Shown: positions 49,881-62,720, numbered from the stretch's first letter. The stretch is DNA of 64,000 nt from Molossus alvarezi (GCA_037176705.1 CM073889.1:100271890-100335889); one strand, 5' to 3'. Notes: generated from the letters alone by a model not told the origin. Translations and numbers: made by a program.

Positions 49881-51384
49881 ATGCCAGTCTTCTTGACACA
49901 TCTAGTTCAGGCTCAAGCATTCAACTGTCCCAGCTGTAACTGCCACTGTTTGACTTTCACGACTCGGCTCCTCTGTTCAGGGTCTCTGCCTACCTATTTC
50001 TCCCCGTCTGGCTCTCAGCGCAAGAAGAGCTTGGCTTCCTGCCCCATTAGTTGGCTTTCTGCTCCACACCAGCTGGCAAAGGCTGAAAGGAAAAGCCAAG
50101 TCAGCCTCCCAGCAGGGTGAATTCCCTGTGATGGGCCCTTGGATCAGAGCGAAGGGCTGTTCCCTATCAAAGCATAAGATCTTCCCTTTACACTGCGCCT
50201 TGGGCATCTACGTACAATTGGTTTCTTCACTAACTTTTTTTCTAAAGCTTTGAGTTCTTCAAGATTAAATGTTCTTTTTTATCCCAAAGTATAGGTTTTT
50301 TTCAGAACTTTCCTTTAATAGACATGCATGCACGCACGCACACCAACAGAATGCAACCGGGATTTAAAATAGAAGCTTGTGCACAGAGCCCACGTGTGAG
50401 CATGGCTTGGTTTTCTGTTTGGCCCAACTTCTTGCTTGGAGCTGTCAGGTACAATCACAGGACTGGTGCCCTGGGAATAAAGGTTGAAGTCAGGGGGCCC
50501 TTGATCTGCGCCCCTCGCAGGGCTGCTAGGTGACAAGAATCGCTGAAAGATCAGACTGGGATAGTGCAGTGTCCTCACTGAGGCTACTTTCAAATAGCAA
50601 AAGATAGCTCTTTTGATACACGAGAAACCTCTCAAGAGACAGATGGTCTTTGGTGATCTCCACATCACCTTCTGCCCACTTCCTCCCGCACCCATGTTAG
50701 GCCATTCTGACAGGGCAGTGCCATGAGAAGGCCACCCACTGCACTGGATATTTAGACCAGGATCTGGTCCCAGCTCTACCAATGACCAGTGAGGATCCCT
50801 GGATCACTTGCTTGAGCCCCAGGGACAGTATCCAGTGTTCTGTACATAGGGGAAGTGGCCCGGATGACCTCAGAACTATGCTTCAGCACAGTCTGTTAGT
50901 GAGAACCGGAAATGGTTAGGGCCAAATGTGCTAATAAATGTGCGTTGATGTGACAATACTTTGGCATTTGAAACCTGTTAGTAACCAGGGAGGAACTGTT
51001 ATTGTCCAAGCACTGAAGAGTCCCACCTGCTAGGGCAGGACTCAAGTGAATTAGGAGGGGCCCTGGCCAGGGTATGTCTCCCTTGCCCCGTGGGCCTGCT
51101 CTGACCACCACACCTCCTGCCCATGTGGCTCCCTTCCGCAGTGAAGGTGAAATGAGAGAATAGACACGCGTGGGCTTGGGACAAAGGATTGCTTTCCCTT
51201 CCCCCCACCTCTTTCACAGTATCTGCCTCACATCCCCCTCCTTTGCCTTGCATATAGATATTAATTAATTTAATATTTGTTGTTTAAAAGTTAGTCATTG
51301 AATTATAACCCTGAAACAAAGCAAGTTCTATTGCATGTAAATTATACCTCAATAAAGCTGTTCAAAATGTGTGTGTTTTTTGAG
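49881..51384. other. No gene seen; L1-like 3' trace at 51240-51365
   Basis: Unique except GTAAATTATACCTCAATAAA near 51340, an L1-type ending. Frames up to 155 codons have no domain. Confidence 0.45.
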
Positions 51385-51606
51385 AAAGAATATTTTTAAT
51401 GTTTTTATTTATTTTTAGGAGAGAGGGGAAGGAAGGGAGAGAGATAGAAACATCAATGTGAGAGAGACACATCAATCAGCTGCCTCTTGCACGCCCCCTA
51501 CTGGGGATTGGGCCTGAAACCTAGGCATTTGCCCTGACCAGGTATCACACTGGGACCTCTCAGTCCATGAGACGAAGCTCAATCCGCTGAGCCACCCCAG
51601 CCGGGT
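51385..51606 (-). mobile_element. Ves SINE, minus strand (AATAAA-tail class)
   Basis: On minus: CCCGGCTGGGGTGGCTCAGC head, CAGTAGGGGGCGTGCAAGAG body, short CT tract, and tail with AAAATAAATAAAAA. Confidence 0.85.
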
Positions 51607-51775
51607 GAGAATTTCTTGTATATGCATAACCTATGGACATGGACAACAGTGCAGTGAAGGCCTGGGGAGGACAGAGTGAGGTGGAGGGGGTCAATAGTGG
51701 GAAAAAGGGGGGGACATCTGTAATACTTTCAACAAATAAAGATAAAGTTTATTTAAAAAGAAAAAAAATTTTTTA
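51607..51775 (+). mobile_element. Young-type L1 3' end, strongly 5'-truncated
   Basis: TATATGCATAACCTATGGAC, GAAGGCCTGGGGAGGACAGA and ACATCTGTAATACTTTCAAC then AAATAAAGATAAA. It is homologous to the HAL1 3' end at 26730-26850, including the G-rich tract. Confidence 0.75.
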
Positions 51776-53330
51776 ATATAAAGATTGCATTTGCTTCTTC
51801 TGCAATTAAGCTCTAAATTTAAATTAAAGAAAGTGTTGGTCAGGACACCTTTGAGATCACACACACACACAACTAAATCTAATGCCCCCTAATAAAAAGA
51901 AACTGAGACTCACAGGGCAGTGCTCAGGATCCTAGGTCAGCAGTCTCAGGCACCCGAGTCATGCAGCTGCCACTTCAGCCGCTGGGAAATGTTCCTTTGC
52001 CTTCAGGAAGCCAGGATCTTCCCGGATACCCTAACAGGCACATGGTTCCCAATCTTCAGGTGCTCTTTGCATTTACTTTCTGAATGAACATCAAACGAGC
52101 AGAGCAGAGCACAGGATGAAGAAGCCACTGGACTCCTTCCCAGCCCGGCCGGAGCCCCAGGTTAGCCATGCGCCAGTGGATTTCGGGGGTGTTTCCCAGT
52201 ACCTATCGCATTTGAAGACCTCTATTGTTGAGCTATTTCATTTACCCTACACTGAAATGGGGTAGAATAGACTTCAATTTGGCATCCTTTTTTTTCTGAA
52301 CTTCAAAAAAAACCCTCCACATGACTGTTTTAAAAATTCAGGTGCCTTATACCTGCAACACCTTAAGAATGTCTGTTTCTTTTCTTCCTGCTGCTCCATT
52401 TTGTTTGGTCAAATCATGCACACCCAACAGCAAGTTCTCCAATGACTGATTAGAGGGCGGGGTGTGGGTGGATGGATTTTCTGGTGATGTGAGCTTGAAA
52501 GAGCAATTTCTGAAAGCTCTCTGCCTTGTCAGAACTTAGCTAACCCAGAGGCAGATGACTGAAGCCGGAGTGGGGTGAGGGGTGGGACGTGAGGGACCCA
52601 AACCAGGGGAAGATTAGATGCAGGGAGTCCATTTATTTTGACAAATCTTTTCTTTCAATCATCTGTGATGAGACCATACTACCTTGTACCGTGTGTATGA
52701 TATATTTTGAAAAGGTAATGACATCTAGGGAACAGGCAGTGTAATGAGCTCCCAGCCATTACATCTTTGCTTAGGAGTAGGGTAAAATCAGAGGTGTGTG
52801 TGTGTACGTGTGTATGTGTGTTTGTGTAAAAATTACAGGGCTGATCCATTAACAAGGACAAAAATTAGCTAGATTCTACTACTACAATGAGATTTAGAAC
52901 ATCGGAGTACAGTGACTACATTTTTCTGCAGAGATCTTTACAGCTATTTGAAATTATGAACCCATAATATGCAAATGCACGGGGCTAAGAAATACACATT
53001 CTTGGCAGAGACTGAAGATGTTATAATGTGTGCTGTAAATGGTGCCGCATATGTGTATAAAATCAGTGCGCACATACTAACTGGTCGATTATCCCCTATA
53101 AAGCCACACATAAATTTTCTTGAAAGAAATTGGAATTTCACACACATCCGAAGAATGAACAGACTCTTAATGTGCTGTATGTGTATGAAGGATGCAGTAT
53201 TAAAAAAAAAAACACAACAGAATGGGTCACTAGGCTGAGAGCTTTCTGATTCTTGAGCATGGCCACAAAGGGAATGGGGCTATAGTTTCCTTTTGAACAG
53301 GATAATTATAATATTAGGAGTAGTCAATAA
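51776..53330. other. No gene seen; TG-rich run at 52795-52830
   Basis: Unique sequence with an imperfect TG microsatellite. Confidence 0.5.
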
Positions 53331-53403
53331 TATTGAGTTCTGGGCTCTGTGACAGTCGATGTGCTAGGTGCTTTCCACTCAGGATCCCATTTAAGGAGGG
53401 AAG

Positions 53404-53434
<31 letters not shown>

Positions 53435-54714
53435 GTGTGTGTTCTATTCGAATGCTTTACCTCTCTGGCAAATGGCTACTTTCCCAGTGAAAAAGTTAGT
53501 TTGAGGCAGGCAGGGAGGGGAACTAGGTCACCCAGGTACCCAGTGGCCGGGGCAGGTCCCGGTACAAAGACATATCCTTTTGTGATAAGACTACTTTAGA
53601 CCTGCAGCCCAAATCTAGGTAATAGACATTTCTGAGTAAACAGCAGAGAACTACAGAACCACAGTCCAGAATCTGAGAAGAGGTAACAAAATTCCAAAAA
53701 TAGAATGTTGCTGAGTCAGGTCTGTACAAACGCAGAGTCTTGAAAATTGTAAGGAAGGAAAAGAAAAGCCTTTAGTTAAACAATGGCTCTCAATGACTTC
53801 TGCAAATAGGTGCCGCTCAGCGAGGTGGCTCAACCTGGTGCATTAGAATCTGTCACGAGGAATTTCTGGCAAAGCAACGAAGATAGAACATGGTGTGGTT
53901 TTGTTTTTCTATAACGTAAGCAGAAACATTATTTCATCAAATAATTTACTTTTACAACCTTTCTCTCCACGCCCACCTCCCGTCTCAAGGCAGTTCGGGA
54001 GAAAACATCCAGGCTCCAGGTAGACAAAAGCAAGCATGCGCTCACGTGTGTTCCAGCCCTGGCAGGACAGCGGCTGGAACGCTGCCCTCTGCTTTCTCAT
54101 CTGTACCACCCAGCTTGTGAGCACGATTTCTGGGTTGCTGGAAGCTAGCTGAAATCTGAGTTAGGAGATGATTTGCAAAATGGGCACAAGCACATCTAAC
54201 ATCAGAGTAAACCAGAAATAGGAGGCATTTTCCCTGCCCTCGGGGTGCCTTTTATACTCTGCAAGAGTCAAGGCAAGAAGCCTAAGAGGGACATAACCGC
54301 ATCAGGTGAGATTCGGATCTACTGATACCTCATTGGGACACAGATTCCCAAGGGCACCAGACAGAATAACAAGTGCGCTTCTCTGTTCAAGTGGTTTGTA
54401 TGTATGTGTGTGTTAGTACTAGACAGAGAAACCCTGAGATCACAAAGATGGGTATAATGCACTTATGCAAACTGAGGCCGTGGAATGGGGTCCTTGGGTC
54501 TGTTCGGCACATCTCCCAGCCTAACCATCACAAAGGATTTACTAAACCCTCAAACGCTTTTCTCTGTTCCTGTCCATTCACCACCCCCGACAACATATAT
54601 GACTTGGCCCACACCACACACAGAGTGAGTATAATGAAAGAGGAATTATCATCCTTGACCATGAACCACAAGGCCATCAGCAAGTCCTGTGGCTCTCATA
54701 GAAGTTGAAATATA
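53331..54714. other. No gene seen; (GA)n at 53406-53434
   Basis: Contains an AG microsatellite within a MIR-like stretch (GATGTGCTAGGTGCTTTCCA). Otherwise unique. Confidence 0.45.
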
Positions 54715-54895
54715 GAACTATCCAGAAGGATGTTGGGGGGAGGATAAAGAGGGTAAAGGGGGTCAAATATATAATGATGGAAGGAGACTAGACACAATAG
54801 AGTATACAGACGCTGTATTATAAAGTTGTACACCTGAAATTTATACAATGTTATTAACCACTATTACCCTAATACATTTACATTTTAAAGAAGAA
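54715..54895 (+). mobile_element. L1-type 3' end fragment
   Basis: ATATATAATGATGGAAGGAG then ACTAGACAC, and AAAGTTGTACACCTGAAATT then TATACAATGTTATTAACCAC are an L1 3' end found in several laurasiatherians. Confidence 0.6.
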
Positions 54896-56761
54896 TCATC
54901 CATCTACAGAATTCTAAAACAAAGGTAAGTGCACACTTCCGGGCTATCTCAATACCTGACTTCGGTGTCATAACACTCCCTTGTGCTGGTGGCTGCATTT
55001 TTACAACAGCACTTTAAGTGGCTCCAAAAGCAATTTCCTAAAATGCCATAGGAAAGAGATATGGAGCAATGAATAAATATCATCCCAGTTCGGTTCTGGA
55101 CTAAATAATCATTGGTATCAAGTGGGTTATCTCTTTCTAAATTCGTGTTGTTTCATGCTAAAATGGATGTGATGACATCCTCTGAAGCATACCAGAATCG
55201 AGCTAAAACAGGCAAACCAGAAAGGAACCAGAGAGAGGGGATAAACAGCCTGAGAGTGGAAATTTGCTGCAATTAATTCTCCAGTCAATTCCCCCTTAAC
55301 CCAATGTGTTTCCTCGGGCCTCCCACACGTGCCTGTCTGCTCAGGGGATACTGCCTCCTGAGCACGACACAGGTCGTGTTGGTCCCATGGCCATTCCTTC
55401 GTGCAGGCACGTCCTCCCTCTCTGAACAATCTCCAGGAACCTCAGTGTCGAGTCGGGTGCAGGGGCAAGACTCTGGGCTCTGGGATCTGGGCTCTGCCAC
55501 CTCCTGGCAGCCGGTTCACCTTCAGCACGTTGACTGAAACGCTCCAAGCCTGTTCTTCACGTTACATGAGAAGAATCCCTTCTCATTGAAAGCCGCTGTG
55601 GGAAGAGGGGGTGCATCACACCAAGCAGTGCCTGTCACGTAGAGCTGACGTCAGCTCTCCCACCAGGCTCCCTTCCTGAGGTTCGTGTGAAGTCTCACAT
55701 CGTGCTGACTCCAGGCACACAACCCCTTTTTCTTTAACATCTTAACAGCCCTTACAAGCTGTACTCCATCACTTAGGCCTTTGGCACAAGGCTGGTATAT
55801 GTCTTATAAATATCATCATCTTCTCGAGCAGCTTTTTGGATCCTTGAGGCCCAAACACAGTGGGAGCTCCAATGTGCCTTATGTCCTCTGTGGATCCCAG
55901 CTTCTCTCCTTGCACACACACGAACACAGCAAGGTTCTTTGGAACAGGTCGTTTCTAGGGTCCATCAGCAACTCTTCAGCAACTGTGGCTTGTTGCCTTC
56001 AAACCCGCTGATGATGGTCCACACTCAGCCTGTGAACAGCTTCAAGACTGCATTCTGAGCCCCCAGGAGTGCAGACTGCCAGGGCTGGGGCCAGTGTTCC
56101 AGGGAAGTTGACGCCCCTCGACCCAGGAGGGGAACACGGAGCTATACACACAGGGGAAGCCCAGGAGTCTCTAGTTCAGGCAGCTCCTGGGTGCCTCCTT
56201 CATTGCGGGGTCGATTTCTCTGCACTGACCACAGCCCCTCTGTCCACGGCCCTCTGCCATCACTGCCCATTTGGCCCAAGGGAGAGCCTTGTTCTCCAGA
56301 CTAAAGTCAGCCCCATTTCTCTGGAATAAAGAGGAGTTTCAGGACCCTCAAGGTCAGAAAAAACACACCAAGGACATGCAGAGTCTGTCTGACTGAGCCG
56401 AGGTCCCAGGCCCTGCCCTTTGGAGGACCCTGCAGATAGGCAGTGACCAAGAGTGAGAGCTGAGAGGGACCAAGGACATGATGTTGCAAGCTGTGGTGGA
56501 AAAACCTTGCTACTCACATATGCCAGCCAGCCTAGAGGGCTCTCCCTGACACCCTGCGCCCCACCCCCAAGTTATAGGCCCCACACTCCCTCTGGGTTCC
56601 TTCATCAAGGCTGCCCACAGTGCTACTGTAACTGTTCCTTTCTCCTAGGAAAATCACGCTCCACCCACCCACTCCATGCCCAGAATGTGGGCACCATCCT
56701 GCATGCCCTTTCTTCTTTGCTCCCCCACCCCCCCCCACCCAATACCCAGCACATAGCAACT
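54896..56761. other. No gene seen
   Basis: Unique, moderately GC-rich. Overlapping frames on both strands below 110 codons. Confidence 0.45.
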
Positions 56762-56778
56762 AAGAAACACTAGTTTCA

Positions 56779-57018
56779 CCCTGGCCAGTTTGGCTTGTTG
56801 TTGGAGCGTCGGCCCACAGACCAGAGGCCCAGGTTTGGTTCCCGTTTAAGGCATGTGCCTCAGTTGCAGTTTGTTCTCGGCCCCAGTTGGGTTCGTGTGG
56901 GTGGTGGCCACTTGATGTGTCTCTCTCACATTGATGTTTCTCTCTCTCTTTCTTCCCCCCTCTCTATCTGAATTAAATGCAAAAGTGTCCTCGGGTGAGG
57001 ATAAAAAAGAAAGAAAGA
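56779..57018 (+). mobile_element. Ves SINE (hairpin-tail class)
   Basis: CCCTGGCCAGTTTGGCTTGT head, B box GGTTTGGTTCCC, CT tract at 56939-56970, tail GTCCTCGGGTGAGGATA then an AAAG-rich tail. The 17-bp target copies (56762-56778 and 57019-57035) differ at one base. Confidence 0.95.
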
Positions 57019-57229
57019 AAGAAACACTGGTTTCATAAATGAATGTCGACTATATGATTCATTTTCCAGAAAGTTCAATGCAAAAATTGTTTATTCTACT
57101 CTTAATTTTAAGCAATTTTATTCTTTGAAGCATCTTGCAAACAATAAATCAGCAAGCCTAGAATGCTATCAATATGCCTGTATTCAGAAAACTCAAGGAT
57201 TGCTTTCATTAAAAAAAAAATCACTGGGT

Positions 57230-57710
57230 AAAAACCAAGGGCATTGTTTAAACAAAAGACTGGAAACAATCAAAATATCCCTCTGTAAGGGACAGCTTTG
57301 ATAAGTCAAGGTATAGCCATACAGTGGAATCCATGTAGCCAAAACACACATACAAAAAGAAACGGTATTCTTTATTGTGAGTCAAGTATCTCTAAGATTT
57401 ATTATTTGGTAGAAAATGTAAAGCGAAATGCAATATGTAGTCTATGCTTCCATTTGGGTAAAAGAAATTTACAATACACATGCACATGTATGTATACACA
57501 CACATACCTATGTATGTACACACATATGTTCCTGCATATGCATCACATTGCTTTAAACTGAGGGAAACAGGGACAGCAGTCGCCTTGGGTAAGAGAACTG
57601 AGAGATGGGGTGAGAGAAAGATGTTTCCCTGTGAATACCCTTTTGTACCTCTTGAATTTTAAACCACGTAAGTATTGACCTATGCAGAAAAAAATTAAAT
57701 TAAAAATTCA
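57230..57710 (+). mobile_element. Old L1M 3' region
   Basis: GGAAACAATCAAAATATCCC, GTATAGCCATACAGTGGAAT, and an internal variable CA/TG stretch (57475-57540) before a TTTTGTACCTCTTGAATTTT end resemble old L1M 3'UTR. A similar copy is at 60990-61890. Confidence 0.55.
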
Positions 57711-59080
57711 AAGCAAACAATGTGTGGAAAAGTAATAAAAATCTAGTTTCGGAAAACATAAAAGAGAAATCCTCATTTACAAATGGTTCAAGGCAGCCTG
57801 GCTGAGTCATCTGTTAACTGTGTAGGAGACAAAAAGCCAGGAGGCACCCTGGGTGGCAGAAAGGACTCGGTAGCAGCGCCATGGGCTCTGGCTTGGGCTC
57901 CTGGCACTTCGGCTGCTGTCCTGGGGAACATGAGAGAGTCGTGGGGGCTCTGTGACCCTAGTTTCCTCCTTTGTGAATGGAAGTGTTTGGAGCTCGAAGG
58001 CCCTTTGCTGTGGAAGGGTGGCAGTCCTCAGTAGAGGCGACTAGCTACTTAGTGACAATCTAATTTAAAAAGAAGAGACACTCCTTGAAAAGGAGAGAGT
58101 TTTTCCTTCCTTCCCCCTTCCCCAGAAGTCTGTGGCAAGGAGATAAAAGCCTCAAGTCCCTCACCAGAGTGCAATTAAACCAGAGCCTCTGACTTCAGGA
58201 GCTTAAAATACATTCACGACACACCCTTCCCTCCAAACACACCTGCTGCTTTTCCCTCCCTCTTCCCACATCCTCTCCGGACGGGCCAAGTGCCCATTTA
58301 TGACAGGGCTGAAATATTTCCTTTTTTGTTCTAATATTTCCTGAGGGCCCCTCCCCTCTCTTATGGCTTCCATTCACAGCCATCTGGGATGACCCAGGAA
58401 CAAGACAGAGCTCCGGGATTTAAAAACAATGAAAACATGTCACTTCTTAAAAATAATAGTTAATATCTGCCCTCCCCTCATCCCCCCCAAAATACTTTTC
58501 AGTAATGGCCACTTAGCAGTGGAGACTGGACACTGTCCATTCTGGAGAAGCCCGCATGCCTCGCGCACTTGCCAGAGAGAAGCCTTCACACATGGCCCCG
58601 TGGTCCTCCTCAGCCCCACCTCCACCCTCTCCAAACTTCAGCAGGGGCTCCGTTGGCTTTGCGCGCCTGTGACTCAGGAATTAGAGAACGCCAGAGCCAG
58701 AATAACTCTTAGAGATGACCCAACCTCATTTTGCAGATGGGGAAACTGAGGCCCATGAGATTGAAATGGTTCCCTCAGGAATACAAAATTCACCTATTAC
58801 TGGGCCAGGACAAAATTCAGGTCCTACAACTCTTTTCTTCTTCCCTAATTTGCTTGATTTCTGAAACATCCCCTCCCAGAGGCCCAGCTGCCTTCCCACA
58901 CCATGCCCAGCCCCCAACGCCTTGCCAAGCAGCACAAACCCCATCCCCAGACCATCCCCAGACCGGCCCTCCCAACCTGAGCCCCAGCTCACTGCACTGT
59001 CCCAGGGGGCTACTGAGCACTTGAAATGTGACCAGTGTCACGGGTTGAAGTGATAATACTTTAGATATACTGGGTTAAAT
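57711..59080. other. No gene seen; MIR-like trace at 58690-58790
   Basis: CATTTTGCAGATGGGGAAAC then TGAGGCCC is a reverse MIR-type core. The rest is unique. Confidence 0.45.
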
Positions 59081-59094
59081 AAAATATCTTACTA

Positions 59095-59229
59095 AATGCC
59101 CAGCCAATGTGGCTCAGTGGTTCAGCGTTGACCCATGCACCAAGAGGTGCCAGTTCGATTCCTGGTCAGGGTACTTGCCCAGGTTGTGTACCCAATCCCC
59201 AGTGGGGGGCATGCAGGAGATATTTTTTT
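59095..59229 (+). mobile_element. 3'-truncated Ves SINE
   Basis: CCAGCCAATGTGGCTCAGTG head, B box AGTTCGATTCCTG, and GGGGGGCATGCAGGAGA; the copy stops here without CT tract or normal tail. Target copies AAAATATCTTACTA (59081-59094) and AAAATATCTCACTA (59230-59243) flank it. Confidence 0.85.
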
Positions 59230-59243
59230 AAAATATCTCACTA

Positions 59244-59506
59244 GCCCTGGCCGATTTTGCTCAGTGGTTAGAGTGTTGGCCTGCAGTCCAGAGAGACCCG
59301 GGTTCGGTTCCCGCTAAGGGCGTGTACCTCGGTTGCAGTTTGTCCCTGGCCATGGTTGGTCGTGCGGGTGGCAGCCACTCGATGTGTCCCTTTCACATCG
59401 ATGTTTCTCTCTCTCTCTCTCTCTTCCTCTGTCTCCCTCCCACTCTATCTGAACAAAAAATGGAAAAATGTCCTCAGGTGAGGATAAAAAAATAAATAAA
59501 TAAATG
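59244..59506 (+). mobile_element. Ves SINE (hairpin-tail class), in the target duplication of the preceding Ves
   Basis: GCCCTGGCCGATTTTGCTCA head, B box GGTTCGGTTCCC, CT tract, tail GTCCTCAGGTGAGGATA then AAATAAATAAAT. A third target copy, AAAATCTCACTA, follows at about 59507-59519. Confidence 0.93.
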
Positions 59507-59519
59507 AAAAATCTCACTA

Positions 59520-60069
59520 AAAATTCATTTTACCCGTTTCTTTTTACATTTTTTAATGTGGCCACTAGAAAATCTTAAATTACATGGGTGGCTCACCTTA
59601 TATGTTCAATGGGTTGCTCTACTCCAGGTCATTTGCTGCTTACCTATTCAGTTCCCAAAAACCCAGTTCAGCAAAACTGACCTGTCCTGTGTCCCATTTT
59701 CTGAATGGCCAGACACTGCCTGTTGTAAAGACCAACCATGCCCAGGCGTTGAGTGAGAAGTGAGTGCCTGCCATCCAGACTGAGCTTCTGAGGCCTCGGG
59801 GTGATCCTAAGGCAGCAGCGAAGGACAGGACTCTGGCACCCTTCGAGTGATGTTAGTTCTGCCTACATGTGAGCAGCGGCTTCCGTCAGTCACCTGTCCT
59901 GCAGACTGAATCTGCAGCCCCTGAAGTAAGTGGTGGTGACTTGGGTGGAGGAAGAGAAAGAAAACAGTCTCGGGTGTTTTTCAGCACTAATCCGTGGTGC
60001 TCTCTCACTTCTCTCTTCAGGGTAGGAATGGAAATTCACAAAACACATGGCTTCCGGGTACGGACCCTC
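59520..60069. other. No gene seen
   Basis: Unique sequence. Confidence 0.45.
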
Positions 60070-60340
60070 CTTCACTGTTAGGATCTGTGCTGGGTGCTCT
60101 GTGTGTAACATCTCATCCCACTTCCCAGCCACCCTATGAAGCTGGTGTTCACCGTTTTCTACATGAGCAAGTGAAGCTTAGAGGGGTTGAGTGACGTGCC
60201 TAAAGAGATTTTTAAAAAAGTGGCCGCACCATAGGAATCATGTCTGATCAGCTCCCAAACTCATGGTCCTCTACATCCCTTAACTTCTTGAGACCTCGGT
60301 TTTCTAATCTGTAGTATGGAGATGATACCTGCCTAGAGGC
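60070..60340. repeat. Two MIR-type fragments
   Basis: 60070-60205 (GCTGGGTGCTCTGTGTGTAA, GAAGCTTAGAGGGGTTGAGT) is in reverse sense. 60265-60335 (CTTAACTTCTTGAGACCTCG then GTTTTCTAATCTG) is forward. Confidence 0.5.
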
Positions 60341-60989
60341 AGGGTGGAGCCCCATAATCTTCAAGGACCCATCCTTCCCCAGGAGTAGGTTCTGGAATCC
60401 TGAGAAGCTACCAGTTTGAAGGGTCTCCATCTCTTGCCATTCCCTGGCTGGACTGGGAAATCTGTTTTCCCGCTCTCTTAACTCCAAGGCTCCACACAGG
60501 CCCATTCCTCCTGCCTGAGTTCCCTCTCTAGTCCTTGTCTCAGAATTAAGCGTCTCCACCAAAACCTCACCTCCTCCAAAAACCCATTAAACTATTAAGT
60601 CAGAAAACTGCTTTCCAGTGCTGCCCCTTCCTGCTCTGCTTCCCAGAATGTGATGATTTTCCCCACCCTTCACCCTTAGAGCCCCAGCTCCCCTCCCCAG
60701 CCAAATGCACTCCCCCAAAGAGGCCTTCACATCAGAGGGTTAAGTCAGGGTCTCACCTCCCATAGGAAGGATTCTGTATTTCATTTATTCAGCAAATCAT
60801 TTCCTGAGCGTCTACTGCACATGGGGCCTTCTTCTAAACCCTAGACACTAAAGTGACAGCCACAGAGGCCCTGGTCTCCTTAAGGAGCCAAGGTTGTCCC
60901 CAGTGATGCCCTAAACACGAATCCATATTTCTGGAAAATCTCCTACTGCTCTTACTTTTAGGTCAAGAAATAATTGGTTAATGGTCCCT
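60341..60989. other. No gene seen; ancient repeat trace at 60775-60900
   Basis: TTTATTCAGCAAATCATTTC then CTGAGCGTCTACTGCAC is the same old family as 13880-14620. Confidence 0.4.
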
Positions 60990-61890
60990 GAGGGGTTTTT
61001 TTTGTAATGATTAAAATAAAGTGTGATGCATTACTTGGAGGAGCACTACACATCCATTAAAATATGTTTCTAAAGAACATTATGGCATTAGTAAGTGTCA
61101 CAGAATGCTCAGTGAGGGGACAGCTCGAAACACCATTTACCAGTGATGGAGAGGTGAGAAGTGAGGATTCTAAGCACATCCTCATGTGTTGCGGGTGGAA
61201 GGGGGTGAAGAGGGGCTGTTTTCTTAATTCAAACTACAGAAGGTAAAACTGGCTAAAATCTCAGCTGGTGAGGAGATGTGGAAAATACATTTTCTTCCAA
61301 ATATCAATGATTCATGGTAAGAATGTCTCAGACTCCCAAGAGAAAAAGAAACCTTTTTGTTTGTTAAAAGATGGCACAGGTTTATGCCCTGGCCAGTTTG
61401 GCACAGCGGTTAGAGTGTCGGCCCGCAGACCAAAGAATCGCGGGTTCAATTCCCCTCAAGGGCACCTACATGGGTTGTAGTTCGGTGGTCCCCAGCCCTG
61501 GCTGGGGTCGAGCGAGAGGCAATCAATCAATGTGTCTCTCTCACATCAATGTTTCTCTCTCGCTTTCTCTTCCCCCGTCTCACTCTGTCTGAAAACAAAT
61601 GGAAAAATATCCTCGGGTGAGGATTAAAAAAAAAAAAAAGATGGCACAGGTTTAAAACATTTTTGAAAATAATGTTTAGCCCTAATTATATTTACATGTG
61701 TATACGTGAGTGCACATGCACATGTATATATGTGTTGGTGGGTACAGAAAAAAAGACTGGGAGGAAGCACACCAACAACTGGATGTTGTAGCAGATTTTT
61801 TGTTTTAATTCTACACCTTTCCATATTTTTTCAAATTTTCTATCATGACTCCGATTGCTTTTACAATTAAAAAAAAAAAAAAAAAAAAGC
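60990..61890 (+). mobile_element. Old L1M 3' region, split by Ves, with long A run
   Basis: CACTACACATCCATTAAAAT, GTGTATACGTGAGTGCACAT and AAAAAAAGACTGGGAGGAAG resemble old L1M 3'UTR. An A run lies at 61866-61888. Confidence 0.55.
61386..61635 (+). mobile_element. Ves SINE (hairpin-tail class), youngest-looking copy
   Basis: GCCCTGGCCAGTTTGGCACA head, B box GGTTCAATTCCCC, CT tract, tail ATCCTCGGGTGAGGATT then A's. The 19-bp target copies AAAAGATGGCACAGGTTTA at 61366-61384 and 61636-61654 are identical. Confidence 0.97.
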
Positions 61891-62514
61891 AGTAAACTGA
61901 ATGTTAATAGTTTTTTAATTTCCCCATGAATCTGTTTTTACAGGCACCATTTCAGTGGGGTTTGGAAATCAGCAGGGTGTGAAACACAAATGAAATTCCC
62001 CATTCCTGCAGGGCTGAGTGTACCCCTTGGCCCTGGAGAGAAACCCTCCCTGCATCCACGCTGGCAGCCAGCTGTCCACAGCTGTGATGAGGAGGCTGCG
62101 AATGAATGGAGCTGGTGGAAAAACACAACATTCCTGACTCTCCAAGGATGGCATTATGCTTGGAACTCTTGCTCACCAAAGAAGTAAATAAATGGGGGGG
62201 GGGGCAAGCCCACTTGAGGAACTTCAGTCCTGGAGGTGGGTCAGCTGCCGGAGCTCCCAACTCCTAATATCACAGCTCCCAACTCCTAATATCCCTCTGC
62301 CTTGCTGAATCTGGGCTAACACCACTTGTCCGTGGCTCTCCTGGGCTGTACCCCTTGAATGCCACCTTCCCTTCCTGCTACATATCAGAGTATATATGAA
62401 CAAGCTTTATTCCTTCCTGCCTCTAGGCTGAAGAGATCCTGAGAACAGCGCCCCTGGCTGACTCATTTTCATACCCCTCCCTTCCCCCCCCCCCCAGCAC
62501 TCATTGGCATATCC
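61891..62514. other. No gene seen; G run, 22-bp duplication and C run
   Basis: G run near 62194-62204; two tandem 22-bp units beginning AGCTCCCAACTCCTAATATC at 62252 and 62274; C run near 62485-62498. Confidence 0.5.
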
Positions 62515-62720
62515 ACTCACCAACTATTTCTTCAGGCACTACTGCGTGCCAGGCACTGTTCTAGTGTTGAGGATATACTCATAGAGCTTACATTCTAGTG
62601 GAAGACACAAGTAGTAAACAAGCAAAGAATCAAGACCTTACCTCCAACGGAGGTGGATGCTATGAAGAATATATTTCAGGGTGCTGCTCCAGTTAAGACC
62701 TAGATGACTAGGAGAAGCCA
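62515..62720. repeat. Ancient interspersed repeat fragment
   Basis: CACTACTGCGTGCCAGGCAC then TGTTCTAGTGTTGAGGATAT and GAGCTTACATTCTAGTGGAA show the family seen at 13880-14620 most clearly. Confidence 0.6.
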
